Source: Bacillota bacterium (lineage in GTDB: Bacteria > Bacillota > Clostridia > Peptostreptococcales > Anaerovoracaceae). From it: a DNA stretch of 26,174 nucleotides. Location: the NCBI GenBank assembly GCA_016284575.1, contig JAEEPD010000017.1, forward strand, positions 1-26,174, written 5' to 3'. Within the stretch, counting starts at the first letter, position 1. Each line of letters begins with the position of its first letter. The notes under the pieces are model-generated. The model saw nothing but the letters and a program-made list of their open reading frames with translations, was not told where the DNA came from and ran no database searches. This document shows, piece by piece, positions 1 through 6,796 of this stretch. The position numbers and the translations under genes are program-made.

Positions 1-611
1 CCCAGCGCCTTCAGACCGTCGACTTCCTTCTGCACGATGGCCTTGGGAAGACGGAATTCGGGGATGCCGTATACCAGTACGCCGCCTGCCAGGTGCAGTG
101 CTTCGAATACGGTAACGTCGTAGCCCTTCTTGGCCAAATCTCCTGCGCAGGTGAGGCCGGAGGGGCCGGAGCCGATGACTGCCACCTTGTGGCCGTTGCT
201 CTGGGGCTTAACAGGAGCTTCTGTGGCATGTGCATTGTGCCAGTCAGCAACGAATCTTTCCAGACGGCCGATGCCCACGGGCTCGCCCTTGATGCCTCTT
301 ACGCACTTGCCCTCGCACTGGGATTCCTGGGGGCATACTCTGCCGCATACAGCGGGAAGAGAGGAGTCTTCATTGATGACCTGATAGGCGCCTTCATAGT
401 CCTTTTCGGTGATCTTCTTGATGAAATCGGGGATCTTGATGTTTACAGGGCAGCCGGAAACGCAGGGTCTGTTCTTGCAGTTGAGGCATCTTGCTGCCTC
501 ATCCAGTGCCATCTCCTCGGTGTAGCCCAGAGCTACCTCGCTGTAGTTATGAGCGCGGACCTTGGGATCCTGAGAGGGCATGGGGTTCTTCTTTAATGAC
601 ATATTAGGCAT
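1..611 (-). CDS. nfnB: NfnB / glutamate synthase small-subunit-like flavoprotein, N-terminal part (runs off left edge)
   Basis: About 203 N-terminal residues are visible; the C-terminus lies beyond base 1. Two cysteine clusters near residues 42-54 (CLNCKNRPCVSGCP) and 89-103 (CGRVCPQESQCEGKC) match the paired [4Fe-4S] domain of the GltD/NfnB family. A dinucleotide-binding motif GSGPSG follows near residue 146, then an AGGVLVYGIPEFRLP stretch typical of the FAD domain. The ATG at 611 has AGGAGG about 9 bases upstream and directly abuts the nfnA stop, so the two genes are co-transcribed. In the family, NfnAB couples reduced ferredoxin and NADH to NADP+ reduction by flavin-based bifurcation in the cytoplasm. 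A stand-alone NADPH glutamate synthase beta chain is the alternative, but the nfnA neighbour favours NfnB. The window cannot show whether the protein is full length. Confidence 0.88.
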   Translation of the reverse strand, partial: MPNMSLKKNPMPSQDPKVRAHNYSEVALGYTEEMALDEAARCLNCKNRPCVSGCPVNIKIPDFIKKITEKDYEGAYQVINEDSSLPAVCGRVCPQESQCEGKCVRGIKGEPVGIGRLERFVADWHNAHATEAPVKPQSNGHKVAVIGSGPSGLTCAGDLAKKGYDVTVFEALHLAGGVLVYGIPEFRLPKAIVQKEVDGLKAL

Positions 612-1454
612 TTACTTTACCTCCTGTTTGAAGAGATTGCATGCTTCGTCGTATGCGTGTCTCTCCCATTCACCATACATTCTGCCTCTTTCCATAGCTT
701 CATCGTAATCGATCTCCCAGGCGTCGAAGTCGGGACCGTCAACGCAGGCGAACTTGGTCTCGCCGCCGACGGTGACTCTGCAGCCGCCGCACATTCCGGT
801 GCCGTCGATCATGATGGGAGCCATGCTGGCAACAGTCTTGACGCCGTATTCCTTGGTGAGCTTTGCAACGAACTTCATCATGATCATCGGTCCGATGGTG
901 ATGACTTCGTCGTACTTATTGCCTGCATCAAGCAGCTGCTGAAGACCTACGGTAACCACGCCCTTCTGGCCGTAGGAACCGTCGTCGGTCATGATCACCA
1001 GCTCGTCGCTGCATTCGCCGAATTCCTTCTCCAGAATGATGATGTCCTTGTTTCTGAAGCCTACTACGGTGTGCACGATGGTGCCCTGGTCGTGAAGAGC
1101 CTTGGCGATGGGGTAAGCAATGGCGTTTCCTACGCCGCCGCCTACTACGCAGACCTTCTTGAGACCTTCCATCTCGGTGGGCTTGCCCAGAGGACCTACG
1201 AAGTTCTCAAAGTAATCTCCCTCCTTGAGCATGGACATCTTCTTGGTGGTGGCTCCGATGGTCTGGACGATGATGGTTACAGTTCCCTTTTCGCGGTCAT
1301 AGCCTGCGATAGTGAAGGGGACTCTTTCGCCGTCATTGGCCAGGGTCAGGATGATGAACTGACCGGGCTGAGCCTTGCGCGCGATAAAAGGAGCTTCAAC
1401 CTCGTAGAGATTTACTGCTGAGTTGAGCTCCTCTTTTCTGACTATCTTATACAT
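612..1454 (-). CDS. nfnA: NfnA, ferredoxin-NADP+ reductase subunit alpha (sulfide dehydrogenase/PyrK-like)
   Basis: A 280-residue protein with the layout of ferredoxin-NADP reductase-like proteins. The FAD-binding RVPFTI is at residues 44-49, a NAD(P)-binding GGGVGNAIAYPIAK around 105-118, and a C-terminal iron-sulfur segment has D217, C222, C225 and C237. An aspartate in place of the first PyrK-type cysteine fits the unusual [2Fe-2S] cluster known in NfnA. The length matches the family. The start at 1454 has a GGAGG about 9 bases upstream (plus-strand CCTCC). It is the first gene of an nfnA-nfnB operon. Expected role: the NADH/FAD side of the electron-bifurcating complex that balances ferredoxin, NADH and NADPH pools. 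The 254-bp AT-rich spacer to the divergent dipeptidase gene should carry its promoter, but I could not pick a convincing one. Confidence 0.9.
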   Translation of the reverse strand: MYKIVRKEELNSAVNLYEVEAPFIARKAQPGQFIILTLANDGERVPFTIAGYDREKGTVTIIVQTIGATTKKMSMLKEGDYFENFVGPLGKPTEMEGLKKVCVVGGGVGNAIAYPIAKALHDQGTIVHTVVGFRNKDIIILEKEFGECSDELVIMTDDGSYGQKGVVTVGLQQLLDAGNKYDEVITIGPMIMMKFVAKLTKEYGVKTVASMAPIMIDGTGMCGGCRVTVGGETKFACVDGPDFDAWEIDYDEAMERGRMYGEWERHAYDEACNLFKQEVK

Positions 1455-1632
1455 TTCTACCTCCTGAAAAAATCCTGAGATTTTCTAAGTGATTTTAACC
1501 AATATATTTTACAATGCCGCGAAAAAAAAGGAAAGACCCTAAATATATTTAATGATACTTATTTAACAATTTTATAGATATTTTATATAAACTAATAGTT
1601 CGGCAACTCCGTCGTTTCGAAAAGCCTTCCTG

Positions 1633-1662
1633 TTGCTAAGAGGCTCCTGAGCAGTGTATAAT
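1633..1662 (+). promoter_or_regulatory. sigma-A type promoter for the dipeptidase operon
   Basis: TTGCTA (1633-1638), an 18-bp spacer, then a perfect TATAAT (1657-1662). The start codon at 1709 follows at a normal distance, with GGAGG at 1695-1699 as the ribosome binding site. Confidence 0.6.
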
Positions 1663-1708
1663 CGGACATGGAAACTGACGCTTATTATTAACATGGAGGA
1701 AAAACAAT

Positions 1709-2719
1709 ATGATCCACGCAATAGACATGCACTGCGATACCATTATGAAGGGCATCTTCTCCGAAATGATGGGTGAAGGTCCCGCAGACCTTATGAAAAT
1801 GCCCGGAATGGTGGACTTTGAGAGACTGATCCGCGGCAACGCCATGGCCCAGTTCTTCGCCGTGTTCCTTCCTTCCCCCGAGGGCTGGAAGAGAAGGGGC
1901 CTGGAGATGGATGACTGGACCTATATCGAGAAGGGTACCGAGATCTTCAACAGAAGTGTCGCAGCTCACAGCGATATCGTGGCTCCCGCAAGAAACGCAG
2001 ACGATATACGCAGAAACTGGCTGAACGGCAAGCTCTCAGCAGTGCTCACCATGGAGGACGGAAGGGCTGTGGAGGGAAAGCTGGAGAACCTTAAGAAGCT
2101 CTATGACGACGGCTACAGAGCTCTGTCGATCATCTGGAACAACGAAAACTGCTTTGCCTATCCCAATGCCTGGGAGGAGGCCGATATGATGAAGGGACTC
2201 AAGCCCTTTGGCAAGGAGGCGGTCCAGTACATGCAGGAGCTGGGCATCCTGGTGGATACCTCCCATCTGAATTTCGGCGGCTTTGACGATCTCTGCGACA
2301 TACTGACCAAGCCCTTCGTGGCCACCCATTCCAATGCCATGGCTCTGTCTCCGCATAAGAGGAACCTGGACGATTCCAGGCTTAAGAAGCTGGCGGCAAA
2401 GGGCGGCTGCACCGGCCTCAATTTCGGACCCGAGTTCCTGAACGAGGATACCTACGGCCCGGACAAGACCACTGCCGATAAGAACAGCACTGCCGCAAGA
2501 CTGGCTCAGCATGCCCGCCACATAGCCAACGTGGCAGGTGTTGACACCGTAGCCATCGGCACCGATTTCGACGGGATCGGCGGAAATCTTGAGATTCCCA
2601 GCTGCGACAAGATGTATATCCTCGAGGCTGCTCTTAAAAAAGAAGGCTTTACCGAGGCTGAGATCGACAAGATCGGCTACAGGAACGTGCTCAGAGTAAT
2701 GGATGAGGCTGTAAAGTAG
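1709..2719 (+). CDS. Membrane dipeptidase family enzyme (peptidase M19, renal dipeptidase-like)
   Basis: A 336-residue protein with all the metal-site motifs of the M19 family: H8 and D10 in the opening MHCDT motif, E116 in LTMEDG, H186 in VDTSHLN, H207 in ATHSNA and D286 in GTDFDG. These bind the binuclear zinc centre that hydrolyses dipeptides. There is no signal peptide and the metal motif begins at residue 8, so the enzyme should be cytoplasmic despite the family name. The length (about 310-340 residues) is normal for bacterial members. The ATG at 1709 is preceded by GGAGG 9 bases upstream. The downstream TPR gene starts 9 bases after the stop, so they form one transcription unit. The likely role is dipeptide (including D-amino-acid-containing) turnover; the substrate cannot be read from sequence. 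Confidence 0.93.
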   Translation: MIHAIDMHCDTIMKGIFSEMMGEGPADLMKMPGMVDFERLIRGNAMAQFFAVFLPSPEGWKRRGLEMDDWTYIEKGTEIFNRSVAAHSDIVAPARNADDIRRNWLNGKLSAVLTMEDGRAVEGKLENLKKLYDDGYRALSIIWNNENCFAYPNAWEEADMMKGLKPFGKEAVQYMQELGILVDTSHLNFGGFDDLCDILTKPFVATHSNAMALSPHKRNLDDSRLKKLAAKGGCTGLNFGPEFLNEDTYGPDKTTADKNSTAARLAQHARHIANVAGVDTVAIGTDFDGIGGNLEIPSCDKMYILEAALKKEGFTEAEIDKIGYRNVLRVMDEAVK

Positions 2720-2728
2720 GACGCTGGA

Positions 2729-3571
2729 ATGCCGCTGAATAAAGAAGATTATCAGGAGCCCAACTGTCCCTTTAATACGGAGCAGTGGCAGAAGGAGGCT
2801 CCGGTGCGCCAGATACCCGTGGAGCGGGCAGTGGACAGAGTGAACGAGGACCTGTCCAGGAACGACTATGCAGGGGCTGAACGCACCCTGAAATACTGGA
2901 TGGAAGAAGCCCGGCTGGGCAGGGACCGCAAGGGCGAGTTTTCCCTGCACAATGAGCTGATGGGGCTTTACAGAAAGCTGGGCAGAAGGGATGAGGCTCT
3001 TGAGCATGCCGCTGCAGCTCTGGCTCTGGTGGACGAGCTGGAGTACGGAGATACCGTGTCCGGAGGCACAGCTTATGTTAACGCTGCCACGGTATACAAG
3101 GCCTTTGGCATGCCCCAGGAGGCTCTCAGCGCCTTTCTGAGAGCCGAAAGCATATACGGCAGCATATTTATCCACGGGGACGGAATAACGCCTGATATAC
3201 GCCTTGGGGGGCTTTACAACAACAAGGGTCTTGCCCTGCAGGACCTGGGAAGGTACCAGGAAGCCAGGGAGTGCTACGAAAAGGCCATGGAGATCATGGC
3301 TATGATCCCCGGAAGCGAGCCTGAGCTTGCCATAAGCTGCCTCAATCTGGCGGACACTGCGACCGCCCAGTACGGCAGCGTGGTAGGCCGGCCTTTAGTG
3401 ATGGCTGAGCTGGACAGGGCCTGGGGCTATCTGAATGCCGAAGGCCAGGTCCAGGACGGAAACTACGCCTTCGTGTGCGAAAAATGTGCTCCCATATTCG
3501 GCTTCTACGGTCAGCAGGACAGAAAAGACGAGCTGGAGAATAGAGCCGCGAAGATATATGGACAGCGGTGA
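2729..3571 (+). CDS. Tetratricopeptide repeat protein
   Basis: A 280-residue soluble protein with no signal peptide or membrane segment. Three TPR-like helical pairs are visible at residues about 71-104 (NELMGLYRKLGRRDEALEHA), 113-146 (YVNAATVYKAFGMPQEALSAF) and 159-192 (YNNKGLALQDLGRYQEAREC), with the usual G, Y, A and L positions. The N-terminal 60 residues look like another degenerate helical repeat. The gene begins 9 bases after the dipeptidase stop with only a weak ribosome binding site, suggesting translational coupling. The next gene encodes a DUF4037 protein, and a TPR partner beside DUF4037 is a pairing I recall from other Clostridia. It is probably a protein-interaction scaffold for that neighbour; no enzymatic residues are evident. 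Confidence 0.85.
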   Translation: MPLNKEDYQEPNCPFNTEQWQKEAPVRQIPVERAVDRVNEDLSRNDYAGAERTLKYWMEEARLGRDRKGEFSLHNELMGLYRKLGRRDEALEHAAAALALVDELEYGDTVSGGTAYVNAATVYKAFGMPQEALSAFLRAESIYGSIFIHGDGITPDIRLGGLYNNKGLALQDLGRYQEARECYEKAMEIMAMIPGSEPELAISCLNLADTATAQYGSVVGRPLVMAELDRAWGYLNAEGQVQDGNYAFVCEKCAPIFGFYGQQDRKDELENRAAKIYGQR

Positions 3572-3588
3572 TCGGAGCGGGGAGAGAT

Positions 3589-3621
3589 ATGACAAAAAGA
3601 ACAGCCCCCATTGCGATATGA
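3589..3621 (+). CDS. Possible 10-residue leader mini-ORF coupled to the DUF4037 gene
   Basis: ATG at 3589 sits 5-8 bases after a purine-rich GGGGAGAG and opens the peptide MTKRTAPIAI, which stops at a TGA (3619-3621) overlapping the next ATG (3618-3620) in an ATGA junction. The DUF4037 start itself has no visible Shine-Dalgarno sequence, so the mini-ORF could deliver ribosomes to it. This is an inference; it could also be chance. Confidence 0.35.
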   Translation: MTKRTAPIAI

Positions 3622-4601
3622 AGGGGCTTGAGATCTCAAAACTGTATTTTGAGGCCTACGGAAGGGCCATGCTGGAGGGGTTTAAGGATCTTGAACCCTT
3701 TATTGCCGTTGGCCTTATAGGCTCCGGCTCCGAGTGCCTTGGCTATGACGATGATGTGTCAAAGGACCACGATTTTGAACCGGGCTTTTGCATCTTCATA
3801 CCCGGCGAGGATATTGTGAGCCGCAGGGACGAATTTCTTCTTCAGCGGGCCTATGACAAGCTTCCGAAGGAGTTTATGGGCTGCTCCAGGAGCATAATGG
3901 CTCCCGCGGGGGGAAAAAGGCACGGGGTCCTTCGAATCGATGAATTTTTTGAAAGGCGAACAGGGGTGGAGCGCTTTACTTTTGGAGATGGTTCCAAGGG
4001 TGCAGGCCAAGGCTTGGCAGCTGCCCAGCCCCTGAATCCCCTGAGCAACGAGCAGTGGCTGAATCTTCCTGAGGAATACCTGCTGGAGGCTGTTAACGGC
4101 GAAGTCTTTTATGACAACTATGGGCAGCTGAGCGCTGTCAGGGCCTATCTTTCAGCCATGCCGGAGAATGTGAGGCTGAAGAAGCTGGCAGGGGCTCTTA
4201 TGATGATGTCACAGTCCGGCTGCTATAACTACCGGCGCTGTCTTTCCCACGGCGAGAGGGGAGCCGCCCAGCTGGCGGTGAACGAATTCGTTGAAAGAGC
4301 GGTGCATGCGGTTTATCTTCTCAACCGCAGCTACATGCCTTACTATAAGTGGTGGCTTCGCGGAATGAGGGAGCTGCCGGTCCTGGGCAGCCTTTCGGAT
4401 ACGCTGGAGGCTATGCTTCTGGATCCCTTAGGTCCCATGGAATTCCGCATAGAATCGGTCATTTCTGCTGTCACAAAGGAACTTGCAGCCCAGGGTCTTT
4501 CAGATGCGGAGGGCGATGAGCCTGAAAAGCACGCCCAAAGCGTCAACGAAAAGATCAGCGACATATTCCTTCGCAATGCGGACCTTCTGATAGCAGAGTA
4601 G
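3618..4601 (+). CDS. DUF4037 domain protein (nucleotidyltransferase-fold)
   Basis: A 327-residue protein if started at ATG 3618, where MKGLEISKLYFEAYG matches the usual DUF4037 N-terminus as I remember it. Residues 35-52 read GSGSECLGYDDDVSKDHD, the GS...DxD pattern of the MNT-like nucleotidyltransferase fold, with D50 and D52 as candidate metal ligands. The rest is helical and soluble. An in-frame ATG at 3558 would add 20 poorly conserved-looking residues inside the preceding gene and is less likely. The gene follows the TPR gene by 46 bases and ends just before a strong terminator. No substrate is known for the family; nucleotide transfer to a protein, RNA or small molecule is an inference from the fold. 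Confidence 0.82.
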   Translation: MKGLEISKLYFEAYGRAMLEGFKDLEPFIAVGLIGSGSECLGYDDDVSKDHDFEPGFCIFIPGEDIVSRRDEFLLQRAYDKLPKEFMGCSRSIMAPAGGKRHGVLRIDEFFERRTGVERFTFGDGSKGAGQGLAAAQPLNPLSNEQWLNLPEEYLLEAVNGEVFYDNYGQLSAVRAYLSAMPENVRLKKLAGALMMMSQSGCYNYRRCLSHGERGAAQLAVNEFVERAVHAVYLLNRSYMPYYKWWLRGMRELPVLGSLSDTLEAMLLDPLGPMEFRIESVISAVTKELAAQGLSDAEGDEPEKHAQSVNEKISDIFLRNADLLIAE

Positions 4602-4613
4602 GCTGCGCTAAGT

Positions 4614-4657
4614 AAAAAAAAACCTGTATCCCGCTGAGGGCGGAATACAGGTTTTTT
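4614..4657. terminator. Bidirectional intrinsic terminator
   Basis: Arms AACCTGTAT (4621-4629) and ATACAGGTT (4645-4653), plus an inner CCGC/GCGG pair, close a short loop. A run of A precedes it and a run of T follows, so it can end both the DUF4037 operon and the convergent small membrane-protein gene. Confidence 0.9.
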
Positions 4658-4672
4658 AGTCTTTATATGCTT

Positions 4673-5032
4673 TTACTTTTTGGATCTGCTGCCCTTGCCC
4701 GCAAGTATTCTTGTAAGGCCTGCGGAGGCATTTATCAGATTTGTGGCGGCGCCTATGGTGCTTTTATTGCCGGCCATGGTTTTTGAAAGGTCTTTCACTG
4801 TGACTGAGAGCTTTTCCACCGCCTCGCCGGCATTTTCAGTTCCCTTTCTGGCTGTTTTAACAATTTCCTGAACATCGTCAAGCATGGTGTTGACCTTCTC
4901 CATGGTCTTGTTCAGTTCCTTGAGGGTGGGGATGAGCTTCGCGACGGAAACTATCAGATATATGATGAGGATGGTGCCTGCAATGCAGAGGATGGCTCTT
5001 AGCAGATCCATAAGGCTGATTGTAAATTCCAT
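4673..5032 (-). CDS. Small membrane-anchored coiled-coil protein, DUF948-like
   Basis: A 119-residue protein. One N-terminal membrane span (about residues 9-32, LLRAILCIAGTILIIYLIVS) is followed by a long amphipathic helical region (VAKLIPTLKELNKTMEKVNTML and onward to about residue 90) and a basic tail ending GSRSKK. The DUF948-like proteins of Firmicutes have this layout. The start at 5032 is chosen because AAAGGAG lies 6-8 bases upstream; a longer frame to 5119 lacks a ribosome binding site and would run through the predicted promoter. It converges on the DUF4037 operon with a shared terminator, and its promoter is divergent from the Tad-like operon. Function unknown; involvement with the cell envelope is only suggested by the anchor. 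Confidence 0.75.
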   Translation of the reverse strand: MEFTISLMDLLRAILCIAGTILIIYLIVSVAKLIPTLKELNKTMEKVNTMLDDVQEIVKTARKGTENAGEAVEKLSVTVKDLSKTMAGNKSTIGAATNLINASAGLTRILAGKGSRSKK

Positions 5033-5090
5033 GTTAACTCCTTTCGGGAAGGCATAAAGCCCTCTTATGAAACTGTCCGTTATGTAAATT

Positions 5091-5119
5091 ATTATTGCAT
5101 AATAACCGCCGTTATTCAA
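5091..5119 (-). promoter_or_regulatory. Candidate promoter for the DUF948-like gene
   Basis: On the minus strand, TTGAAT (5119-5114), a 17-bp spacer and AATAAT (5096-5091) lie 59 bases upstream of the ATG at 5032. Both elements depart from consensus. Confidence 0.45.
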
Positions 5120-5190
5120 GGCCTATTTCCTTCAGCGTACACTATTATAATGAAGAAAATAAAATATTTATTCGAAATGGAAATTAGTGG

Positions 5191-5219
5191 TTGACAATTC
5201 GCGCCTGTGTATGTATAAT
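5191..5219 (+). promoter_or_regulatory. Perfect-consensus sigma-A promoter of the Tad-like operon
   Basis: TTGACA (5191-5196), exactly 17 bp, TATAAT (5214-5219). An AT-rich stretch (about 5155-5185) just upstream resembles an UP element. The first gene starts at 5279 behind AAGGAG. Such a strong promoter would need repression if the operon is not constitutive. Confidence 0.85.
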
Positions 5220-5241
5220 TTTGCCACTAATGATACATACA
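5208..5241. promoter_or_regulatory. Perfect 9-bp inverted repeat over the -10 and start site (candidate operator)
   Basis: TGTATGTAT (5208-5216) and ATACATACA (5233-5241) are exact reverse complements, 16 bp apart and 25 bp centre to centre. The left arm covers the first half of the -10 box and the right arm lies just past the expected start site near 5226, so only one arm would be transcribed. That points to a DNA-binding site rather than an RNA hairpin. Confidence 0.55.
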
Positions 5242-5278
5242 GACATTTGCAGTAAAAGCTGCATAAAAAGGAGAGATC

Positions 5279-6007
5279 ATGAATTACAAAAACATTGCAG
5301 GCATAGCCATGATAGCCTTAAGCCTCTGCGGGATGATCTTCTGGGAGATGTTAGGAAGGGAGGCTCTGACCCTTGAGACCGTGGTGGTCGCAGCTGCGGA
5401 CATAAGGGAGGGGAGCGTTGTGGATGCTGCCTCCTTCAGGCTGGCCAAGCTTCCCAAGGACAGCGTCATTGCTTCTTCTGTAAGCTGGGATCAGGCCATG
5501 GCCTTAAGCGGCAAGGTGGCCCGCATAGACATCATGGAGAATCAGCAGATAGATGTTTCCGCCTTTACGGAGAAAAGCAGGCTCATATCGGAGGGTGTCT
5601 CCATCTTTTCGATCCCGAAGGAATGGATATATTCCAGACCAGCAGGGCTAAGGGCAGGGGATGGCGTAGCCATTTACCTGATGCCGGAGGAGCAGCTGCT
5701 TGGAAGCTTTACCATAGCATATCTTCGCGATTACTCTGAACAGGCGGTGCTTGGTACAGGCAAAAACGAGACCATTCTCAGCAGAAACGGCAGCACGGCG
5801 CTGGTGAACAGCGTGGAGATACTGGCCTCCACCAGCAGCTATTTCAAGATCTTCGACGCCATGATGGGAAATGACGATGCAAGTATCAACGAGGAGGCAA
5901 GGGCAAAGGCCATGGAAAAGGAGGGGAAGGAGGATCCTGACTGGAGGCCCCCCAGGTTTTCCGACCCCATGGAGAGGAGCCTCCTTCTGGTGCTTCAGGC
6001 TCAGTAG
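5279..6007 (+). CDS. cpaB: SAF-domain protein, CpaB/RcpC-like, first gene of Tad-like operon
   Basis: A 242-residue protein with an N-terminal membrane span (about residues 7-24, AGIAMIALSLCGMIFWEM) and then a SAF-like segment: VVVAAADIREGSVVDAASFRLAKLP, near residues 35-60. This is the region that gives CpaB/RcpC proteins their name in Tad loci. The remainder has short beta-rich stretches (VSIFSIP, AGDGVAIYLM, STALVNSVEILAST) as in the RcpC domain. It starts behind AAGGAGAGATC, 53 bases after the consensus promoter region. In Gram-negative Tad systems CpaB works at the secretin; here no secretin is present, so it more likely acts in the membrane or cell wall on the outer face. Somewhat divergent from textbook CpaB, but context supports the call. 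Confidence 0.72.
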   Translation: MNYKNIAGIAMIALSLCGMIFWEMLGREALTLETVVVAAADIREGSVVDAASFRLAKLPKDSVIASSVSWDQAMALSGKVARIDIMENQQIDVSAFTEKSRLISEGVSIFSIPKEWIYSRPAGLRAGDGVAIYLMPEEQLLGSFTIAYLRDYSEQAVLGTGKNETILSRNGSTALVNSVEILASTSSYFKIFDAMMGNDDASINEEARAKAMEKEGKEDPDWRPPRFSDPMERSLLLVLQAQ

Positions 6008-6046
6008 AGCTGCAAAATATGATTTTTGTTCAAAAGGGATAATGTG

Positions 6047-6796
6047 ATGGGGAAAATAATCAGTTTTTACGGCTCTGATCATAAGACGGGGGTCACTATG
6101 ATCAGCCAGTGTGCAGCGGAGCTCCTGTCCTCAGGACCCGCCGGCCTTAATACCGTGCTCCTGCATGCAGAGTCCGGCTCCGGCTGCGATTATTCGCCTG
6201 GGGTGAGGGTCAGCATGGACGGCCTGCTGCCCTATATTTCGAAATACAGTCTGGATTTCAGCGAGCTGGCGGAAAAGTCAAGGCTCAGAAGGGGACTGTC
6301 TGTAATAGAAGGATCCATGAGCCCCGATAACGAGGGCGAGTTCGACCCTGACATGATGAGCTTCCTGCTGGAGGGCCTGGCCGGCCACTTCGATCTGGTC
6401 ATCTGCAGCTGCAGTCCCGGTCTTAGCAATGGACTGGGGCTTGGAGCTCTGCTCGCTTCGGAAAAAAGTTATCTTGTGATGGCCCCAAGGGAGAGCGCCG
6501 TCAGGCGTTTTGAGGTGCTCAGACCCTATCTCAGGATGGCAGGACTTGGTTTTGACAGGGTCATACTCAACCGCTTCGGGGCGAAAAGCATATACAGCCC
6601 CTCTTATCTTGGCACCAGGCTGGGGCTGGATAAGAGAGATATAGTGACGGTCCGCGAGGCAAGGTCTGGAGATCTCTGCGAGATAGACGAAAGGTCTCTC
6701 ATGGAGTACAGGGAGGGGGCTTTCAAGAGGGATATGGCAGCGCTGATAGCACTTATCGAGTCTGACTGCGGCCTGAAGGAGGCCTTCCATGGCTAA
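6047..6796 (+). CDS. tadZ: TadZ/CpaE-like MinD-fold protein with degenerate ATP site
   Basis: A 249-residue cytoplasmic protein of the MinD/ParA fold. The P-loop position reads GSDHKTGVTMIS (residues 9-20), where usual family members have a KGGxGKT/GTT pattern: the lysine next to the final Thr is absent. The second conserved strand reads DLVICSCSPGLSN (about 116-128), with Ser-Cys where most relatives have Asp before the PG. Both changes suggest weak or absent ATP hydrolysis. The downstream KSYLVMAPRESAVRRFEVLRPYL and VILNRFG segments match the family. The ATG at 6047 is preferred over an upstream TTG at 6026 because it has an AAGGGAT-type site upstream. It overlaps the CpaF-like gene by 8 bases. 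TadZ proteins place the Tad machine in the cell; that role is inferred. Confidence 0.75.
   Translation: MGKIISFYGSDHKTGVTMISQCAAELLSSGPAGLNTVLLHAESGSGCDYSPGVRVSMDGLLPYISKYSLDFSELAEKSRLRRGLSVIEGSMSPDNEGEFDPDMMSFLLEGLAGHFDLVICSCSPGLSNGLGLGALLASEKSYLVMAPRESAVRRFEVLRPYLRMAGLGFDRVILNRFGAKSIYSPSYLGTRLGLDKRDIVTVREARSGDLCEIDERSLMEYREGAFKRDMAALIALIESDCGLKEAFHG

Noticed and set aside
93..596. Long plus-strand ORFs opposite nfnB and nfnA (also 657-1421)
   Set aside because: They mirror the minus-strand genes, which carry the iron-sulfur and nucleotide-binding motifs; the plus-strand translations show no recognisable domain.
1500..1570. Possible Rex operator upstream of nfnA
   Set aside because: Only a TTGTTAA half-site is visible; the second half of the palindrome is missing, so NADH-responsive control cannot be claimed.
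2036..3175. 379-codon minus-strand ORF
   Set aside because: It lies opposite the dipeptidase and TPR genes, both supported by motifs and ribosome binding sites, and has no coherent domain.
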